64,000 nt of DNA from Buddleja alternifolia (taxonomy: Eukaryota; Streptophyta; Magnoliopsida; Lamiales; Scrophulariaceae), in contig CM033392.1 in NCBI GenBank assembly GCA_019426215.1, positions 33,090,814 through 33,154,813 on the forward strand. Direction: 5' to 3'. How positions within the stretch are numbered: the stretch's first letter is position 1; each line of letters opens with the position of its first letter. The translations under genes and the position numbers were made by a program. Below are positions 58,025-64,000 of the stretch, in pieces. The notes under the pieces were generated by a model, which was given only the letters and a program-made list of their open reading frames with translations, did no database searches and was not told the DNA's origin.

Positions 58025-58857
58025 CTGTCGGCGGCGCCTGGTCGCGGCCATGTTGTCTCCTAGGTGCCGCCTGGTCAGCTCCTAGGCATGGGTCTGCTGG
58101 CACCTGGGCGTGGTCAGCATGCTCGGATCGAACACTTTTCTCGGTTTTTGATGCCAAAAGGTCGGGTAGCCCAAGAACCTGACCCCAGTTAATTGTTTAA
58201 AAACGTATAATTTCTAAAAAGGGTTTTGGAAATTGAAAATCGATATTATCCCGATGAAATTTGCAATTTTGTTTAGACGACGGATGGGTAAATTTTGGAT
58301 ATCGCATATATATGTTTGTTGCTTGGCATGCTTATGTGATGCGGATGAACCACTAGCCTAGTCTATGTTATTTGGTTTTCTTTGTATGTAATATTCTAGA
58401 GTTTTAAAAATAGTTGGTTTGCCTTTTACTTTTCTGTCAAGTAGATTAGTAGTAGTTGATAGACTATGTAATCGAAGACGGAGTGAGAAGACGAAGCCAA
58501 GACTCGAAGACTTGTATGTTGTGGTGGAACCATTGTAATAGTCTAGATGTTTTTATTGTCTAGACTGTCCTGGCCTACTTTGGCTCAGTGGGTTAGTAGT
58601 TTAGGGCTCGAGGTGGTTCATCCTTAATTTACCAGTTTATGGGATGTTTATTTATGTTTCCAATACGATATGTGATGTGTTGTGAAATGCATGCATAGGA
58701 TAGATAACTAGACAAGATAATTTTAAAACTGATGAGACCTACATGTATGCAATGTAATTCCCTCCTTGAAAAATATTAGGCTAATGTGGGAATAAAATTG
58801 TAGTTCTATTTCCATTCCTTCCATCATAAGTAATTGCCATGTGATATGTCACTGAAG

Positions 58858-59170
58858 TTCAAATCCATTTGCTCAAAAAATAGGGTGGGTTGAACCTAAG
58901 AAAAGCTGTGAGCATTACTAAGCATTTGATGCCTTATGGGATCATTTGTTTCATTACTTAGCTCAGAAAATGGGGGTAATGGAATTGATGATTGGCCACG
59001 GGATATTTCATGGGTCGAGCCTAACATCGACTACAATGTGTTAGCTCAGAAAATGGGGCACATGCGAAAGATGAGGAAAAAGATCTTGAGAACTATCAAG
59101 GAAGATAGAAGGCCCAGTAAGGCTACTATTCGAACTAGTCATACGTTCGCCCAGAAAATGGGGCATATGA
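58858..59170 (+). repeat. Four-hairpin leader array, copia H
   Basis: Stem-loops at 58858-58894 (TTCAA-TCCA with TGGGTTGAA), 58949-58984 (TTTCATTAC with GTAATGGAA), 59036-59063 (ATGTG with CACAT) and 59139-59170 (TCATACG with CATATGA, one mismatch). All four loops carry one motif, AGCTCAGAAAATGGGG, with minor changes (GCTCAAAAAATAGGG in the first). The motif ends are about 89, 83 and 105 nt apart, nearly the copia B spacing. Confidence 0.6.
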
Positions 59171-59352
59171 TGTAGTTTGGATAGATCTCAAGCCCACTAA
59201 AGAATTAAGTATTCTTCGAATCACACCAAGAGGGTGGTGGGATTTGGAAAGATAGTGGGAGATTTGTACAATTAAAGACCAAATTGTATAAGAACTTTAT
59301 TTGAAAATACATTACTTATCGTCTGCCTCGTACATTTTGTAGATTACATGAA

Positions 59353-62137
59353 ATGACTAAAAATCCACTTTATACAATTCTCAAAACAAACAAACTGACC
59401 GGTCCCAACTTTCCTGATTGGCTAAGAAACCTTAAGATTGTTCTACAATATGAAAAGAAGGACTACATTCTAATGGTTGAACAGCCGGGAATAACTCAGG
59501 AGAGCACTGATGAGGATAGAGAGTACGTTAATCTTTGGTCGGATGACAACACCCAAGCAAGATGCCTTATCATGACTACAATGTAAAATGAGTTGCAAAA
59601 GCAACATGAGAATACGATATTGGCAAAGGATATTGTCAACCGCCTTGAAGAGCTGTACGGTACTAGAACAAGGAGAGAGAGGTATGCTATCTCGAAGTAA
59701 CTATTTGGAGTAAGAATGAGCGAAGGTGCGTCTGTCAGTGATCACGTCCTTAAGATGATTCAATTGATTCACAAGATGAACGATTTGGATGTGATACTTG
59801 ATGGAGACCTCTGCGTCGACCTAATCCTTCAGTCTCTCCCAAGGACTTATGACCAATTCGTCATCAACTTCAACATGAACAACTTGAATGCCTCATTGAA
59901 TGAGTTGTTGAACACATTGAGAAGTGCGGAGAGCACTATCAAAAAGGACAAGTCGGTGCTACTTATGAATTCATTTTCTAAACCTAAGAAGGGTAACAAG
60001 AAGAAGAATAAGATTAAGAAGCTGGAAGGTACTCATGGTGTCAAGAAGGTGAAAAAGGCCAAATCGGTTAAGTGCTTCAAAAGTGGGAAGACTGGGCACT
60101 GGCAAAGGAACTACAAAGAGCCACCGACTTAAGGTACGTTCTTTGTTGAAGTTAACTTTTCAGTTAATGATTCTTCCTGGATTCTAGACACTGGATGTGG
60201 AGTTCATATCTGCAGTAACTTGCAGGAGATGACAAGAATCAAGGAGCTAAGTAGAGGAGACATGACCCTGCGGATGGGAAATGGAGCAGGGGTTGCTGCC
60301 AAAGCCGTAGGGACGATCTACTTAGGGATAGGAGATAGAAATTTAGTATTAAATTCTGTTTATTTTGTTCCTGAAATAATAAGAAACATTATCTTGATTT
60401 CGGTTTTGGATTGAGAGGGTTATTGTTTTGAGATTCATAATAAAACTTTGTTTTTATCTTATGAATTGTCTCTTATTATGGAATCAAAATTACAAGATGG
60501 AGTTTATACTGTTTTCCCAACAATTTCTAAGCTCAATATTCAACAAAGAAATAAACGTAAATGAGATAATCAAGCAAACGCACTAGTGTGGCACGAGAGA
60601 CTAGGTCATATCTCCAAAAAATGAATTCAAAGCTTAGCAAATCATTTAGGTCTCCAAGACTTAGATGCATTGATAACTTGCGAATCATGTCTCAAAGGGT
60701 AAATGTCCAAGTTGCCATTTTCGGGTAAACTGGAATGAGCCACAAGTCCATTGAATTTGATCCATACGGACGTGTGCGGCCTTATGAGCATAAATGCTAG
60801 AGGAGGTTTTGGCTACTTTATAACCTTTATCGACGATCACTCTCGGTATGGTTACGTATATCTGATGAGATATAAATCTGAATCCTTTGAGAAATTCAAG
60901 GAGTTTAGCTATGAGGTAGAGAAGCAACTTGGGAAAAGTATTAAAGCTCTTCGATCTGATTGGGGAGGAGAATTCTTGTCTTCTGAGTTCATTGATTATC
61001 TTAAAGAGAATGAGATTCTCTCACGGTGGACTCCGCCAGGCACGCCTCAACATAATGGGGTAGCCAAGCGAAGGAATTGAACATTGTTGGATATGGTTCG
61101 ATCCATGATGAGTTTCACTGAAGTTCCTAAGTCTATGTGGGGCTATGCGCTTCAAACGACAACCTATCTCTTTAATAGGGCGCCGTCCAAGGTTGTGCCC
61201 AAGACCCCATATGAAACTTGGTGTGGAAAGTCACCCTCGTATGCTCACTTGAGAATATGGGGGTGCCCCGCTTATGTAAAGCATTTAGTGGGAGACAAAT
61301 TGGATCACAAATCCTCTTTGTGTTATTTTGTAGGGTATCCAAAGAAAACTATTGGATACTATTTCTACAGCCCTGTGGAACAAAAGGTGATTGTTTCAAG
61401 AAACGCCAATTTCCTAGAAAAAGGATTCCTTTTGGATAGGAAAGGAGAGGCTGTAGAGCTTGATGAGATGAATCAAAGTGATTCGAATCAAGGAGTACAA
61501 AATAACCCACCAGACAGCAATGAAGCTGATTCTGATATACCTACTGAGAACACACAACCCTTGAGGAGATCTGAAAGAGTTCCAAAGGCACCTGAAAGAT
61601 AGCTTGGCCTGTTGGAAGAAAAGAACTCAGAAGATGGAAGCAATGTCTGATATTGATTCGGGAAAATGGCTAGAAGCCATGAAGTCCGAAATGGACTCCT
61701 TGGACTCCAACAAGGTATAGACCTTGATGGACCCACCAGAGGGTGTGAAGCCCATTGGTTGTACGTAGGTCTATAAGCGGAAGCTTGGAGTCGATGGAGA
61801 GGTGGCAATCTATAAGGCACGCCTCGTGGCAAAAGGATTCACTCAGAGACAAGGGATTGACTATGAGGAAACCTTCTCGTCAATGGCGACGCTAAAATCC
61901 ATTAGGATTCTGCTTGCTATATCTGCATTTCTAGATTTCGAGATCTGGTAGATGGATGTAAAGACTGTATTCCTCAATGGAGATATTGAGGAAGAAATAT
62001 ATATGCAACAGCCAGAGGGCTTTACATCGAAATGAGCGAACACAAAGTGTGTAAGCTCCAAAGGTCCATTTATGGATTAAAGTAGGCTTCCCAAAGCTAG
62101 AATAAACGGTTTGACACTGTCATACAGGAGTATGGAT
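59353..62137 (+). pseudogene. Copia H gag-pol, decayed and truncated
   Basis: One frame from ATG 59353 (MTKNPLY) interrupted by many in-frame stops but no shift until about 61600. Gag: UBN2-type core, then a zinc knuckle with two lost cysteines (CFKSGKTGHWQRNY). Protease: ILDTGCGVHIC. Integrase: HTDVCG and RSDWGGEF keep both Asp residues, but the third acid is replaced (NGVAKRRN instead of NGVSERRN, a G-to-A change). Reverse transcriptase starts at GKWLEAMKSEMDSLDSNKV and continues through MDVKTVFLNGDIEEEIYMQQPEGF, then ends at 62137, before YVDD. The rest of reverse transcriptase and RNase H is absent. Confidence 0.9.
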
Positions 62138-62841
62138 TGAAAGAGTTAGGTGCCCGGTGCGCCATTTGTAGGGCGTAGTGGCCGACTCTTTAAATAGTCT
62201 TATATTGTATCTTGTCAAGTTATTTAATAAAAGGCATATTCTTATTTATCTTATCATTCTGTACAATTAGATAAAGTTCCCTAGATCACTCTTAAGCTAC
62301 GAGATGTGTTTTGTATCGAGGATGCCAATCATGGAATACGTCTCTAAGGTTGTGGTCTTAAAGATGTTCCAAGTCATATAATCATTGAGATAGGGATATC
62401 CATGATTCGTAAAAACTTGAACGTACAATGCACACTCTTGGAGAGTGTATACTATTCCATGGATACCGATATGGTGTACATTAGTGCATGTACGTGGGTT
62501 CTTGTTGGGATCGAGTAAACTGAACAACCCCGCCGGGATTCCATATTGGAGTCAATGTCGAATTTGGAATCTCCTTGGTTACGTAGGCGTAAGATTGGTC
62601 CACATAACTTGAGGCACCATTTGTCATCTCGTGAATCATCCACTGTGCTTAGATTCGTCACACGATTCCAGGCGAGTCATAAAGTGGAGCATATTGGGTC
62701 CAGTCTGGTTATGTATGGAGGTGCATGAGTGCCAAGAGAGAATCGGTCACTGATCATTAGCATCGGCGCATATCCTATGTACTTCACAGTGTATTGACCA
62801 TGGGAACCTCCGGCTGGAGTCATATCAATATGGAGGCGCAA
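62138..62841 (+). mobile_element. Copia B-family LTR, 5' third
   Basis: Begins TTGAAAGAGTTAGGTGCCCGG and follows copia B LTR positions 3792 to about 4495 at roughly 90% identity by eye, then stops abruptly. It is fused to copia H reverse transcriptase on the left without an internal domain. Confidence 0.88.
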
Positions 62842-63979
62842 TGTTGTTTGAGTTAGTGCCCGGCACACCAATTATTGGGCACCATTCTTTGTAATAGTAA
62901 CTCTAGAATTGAACAATCGTTTTCATATAAATAAAGTCCATCTCTTTTATATGTGTGGCATGTCTTTATTCTTAAATTACTTTTACTTTGGCTTAGCATA
63001 AAGTCCCGAAGGATCACACATAGCTATGGGACATCATTGCATGTTGGGTGTGGCAGTGATGGAATATGTCTTGAAGGCTGTGATCTTTAAACATTGTTCC
63101 AAGTCGTAAAAGGGTTCATCGAGATAAAGGGATATCGATGCAACCCAAAAGACTTGCTCATATGATGTATACTCTGGGAGAAGTGTATCTCGTTCCATAG
63201 ATACTAGCACGGTGAAAGCCAATACATATATGAGGGTTGCCATTGTGGTAATGGGCAAACTGAACAACCCTATGGAAGTTACTAAAATGTTCATAGTTGA
63301 ATGTGGAACTTCCAGTGGTCTTGTAGTGTAAGAGTAATCCTTATGGATCTAAGATTCCATTGGATGTCTTATGTGTAACCACGCATGTTCTTGATTTGTT
63401 ACATGATCACTTTAGATGATCGAATATGGCCAAACTCAGACATGCACGTCTTACATAGTAAGGCACGTAAGAATCAAGAGGCATCTATCTCTGACATTAG
63501 CCAGTCAGTTAATCTCCTATGATTACATAGTGAATCGACTTAAGGAATCTTCAACTGAAGTATGATATCTAAAGAGGCATAGGGTTTCCTCGTTTAGATA
63601 GTCGAAGTCGATTTCACATAATGTGGGAAACATAGTATTGAATTAATACAACTTCGACCTTAGCCACTGCTCTAGATTCAATCAGGAGACTAGATAGAGG
63701 GATCTTACTTATGCGAGGATCAAGATTGCAAAAAGGCGTATCTTTACTTTCGTTTTATCTAGGTCTTCCGGACCCTATGCTAGGTGGGCAACCGTGATTT
63801 GTAAGTGCCGAGAATTAGCTTGGTGACTAATTCGAGGCTTGATTAAATCAAAGGATTGATTTAATCTAGTACTTTCCATTTTAGGAAAGTACACTAACAC
63901 TGTGGGAATGTGTACTTACTACTAGATAGAAATGAGCCTAAGGGGTCACACACTAACTCGAGAGAGTCACTGCTTGAAT
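62842..63979 (+). mobile_element. Copia H-family LTR, partial
   Basis: Starts TGTTGTTTGAGTTAGTGCCCGG and aligns with copia H 5' LTR from 55533 (shared ATCACACATAGCTATGGG and AAGGGATATCGATG), more diverged than a recent pair. It breaks off at 63979 after GAGAGAGTCACTGCTTGAATA. It may be the remains of the copia H 3' LTR or another copy. Confidence 0.78.
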
Positions 63980-64000
63980 AGTGTATCCTATTCCATGGAT
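63980..64000 (+). other. Switch to B-family LTR sequence at window end
   Basis: GTGTATCCTATTCCATGGAT matches copia B LTR at 4098-4117, not copia H LTR. Too short to classify. Confidence 0.45.

Larger units (their letters stand above)
57603..59352 (+). other. Copia H 5' leader
   Basis: A 1.75-kb leader with the same layout as copia B: a GC-rich island (57960-58140) with a perfect hairpin at 58001-58024, an AT-rich middle, then the four-hairpin array (58858-59170) ending 183 nt before gag. No coding sequence. Confidence 0.75.
55533..62137 (+). mobile_element. Copia H, 3'-truncated
   Basis: 5' LTR (55533-57588), initiator tRNA-Met primer site, leader with GC-rich hairpin and four-hairpin array, and a decayed gag-pol cut within reverse transcriptase at about 62137. 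LTR pieces of the B and H families follow. It is related to copia B at protein level but has a different LTR. Confidence 0.85.

Overview
This window is plant nuclear DNA, almost certainly from a flowering plant and probably a eudicot. It is AT-rich and consists almost entirely of transposable elements nested inside one another. I found no intact host gene, tRNA, rRNA or CRISPR array. The species cannot be named from the sequence. Evidence for a plant: Ty1/copia elements primed by initiator tRNA-Met, a Sirevirus-type copia with several polypurine tracts and a long extra 3' ORF, tRNA-Asp-primed gag-protease elements of the Athila/TR-GAG type, a CACTA terminus (CACTACAAGAAAA), and CCCTAAA telomere-type repeats.

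Layout. 1-1684: end of a gypsy LTR. 1685-2324: Sirevirus LTR scrap. 2325-26197: copia A, an old element broken by two insertions: copia B (3792-13752, complete, 5-bp target duplication GAAAC) and a CACTA transposon (14475 to about 19828) carrying a plant gene fragment. 26198-29343: reverse-strand copia LTR piece (C') beside the 3' end of a Sirevirus (E). 29344-32573: gag-protease element F, truncated. 32574-35519: reverse-strand copia C (3' LTR and end of pol). 35520-55532: Sirevirus D on the minus strand (3' LTR, long 3' ORF, pol, gag; 5' LTR missing), split in its reverse transcriptase by element G (43758-51640), a young, complete, non-autonomous gag-protease element with target duplication CAATG. 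55533-62137: copia H, decayed and cut in its reverse transcriptase. 62138-64000: LTR pieces of the B and H families, running off the right end.

How the parts relate. A, B and H are three related copia families, each encoding gag, protease, integrase and reverse transcriptase/RNase H in one frame. All are disabled. B is closest to intact, with one in-frame TAG. G and F encode only Gag and protease, so they would need polymerase and integrase from another element. Several in-frame stops fit C-to-T or G-to-A change, as expected for methylated, silenced DNA.

The most unusual pattern is in the 5' leaders of A, B and H. Each carries four short hairpins spaced about 90-115, 83 and 100-105 nt apart, ending 183-191 nt before gag. 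Stem sequences differ from hairpin to hairpin, while the roughly 17-nt loop is repeated within a family and differs between families. This looks like a structured RNA element, possibly for Gag binding or genome packaging. I do not know of a description of it.
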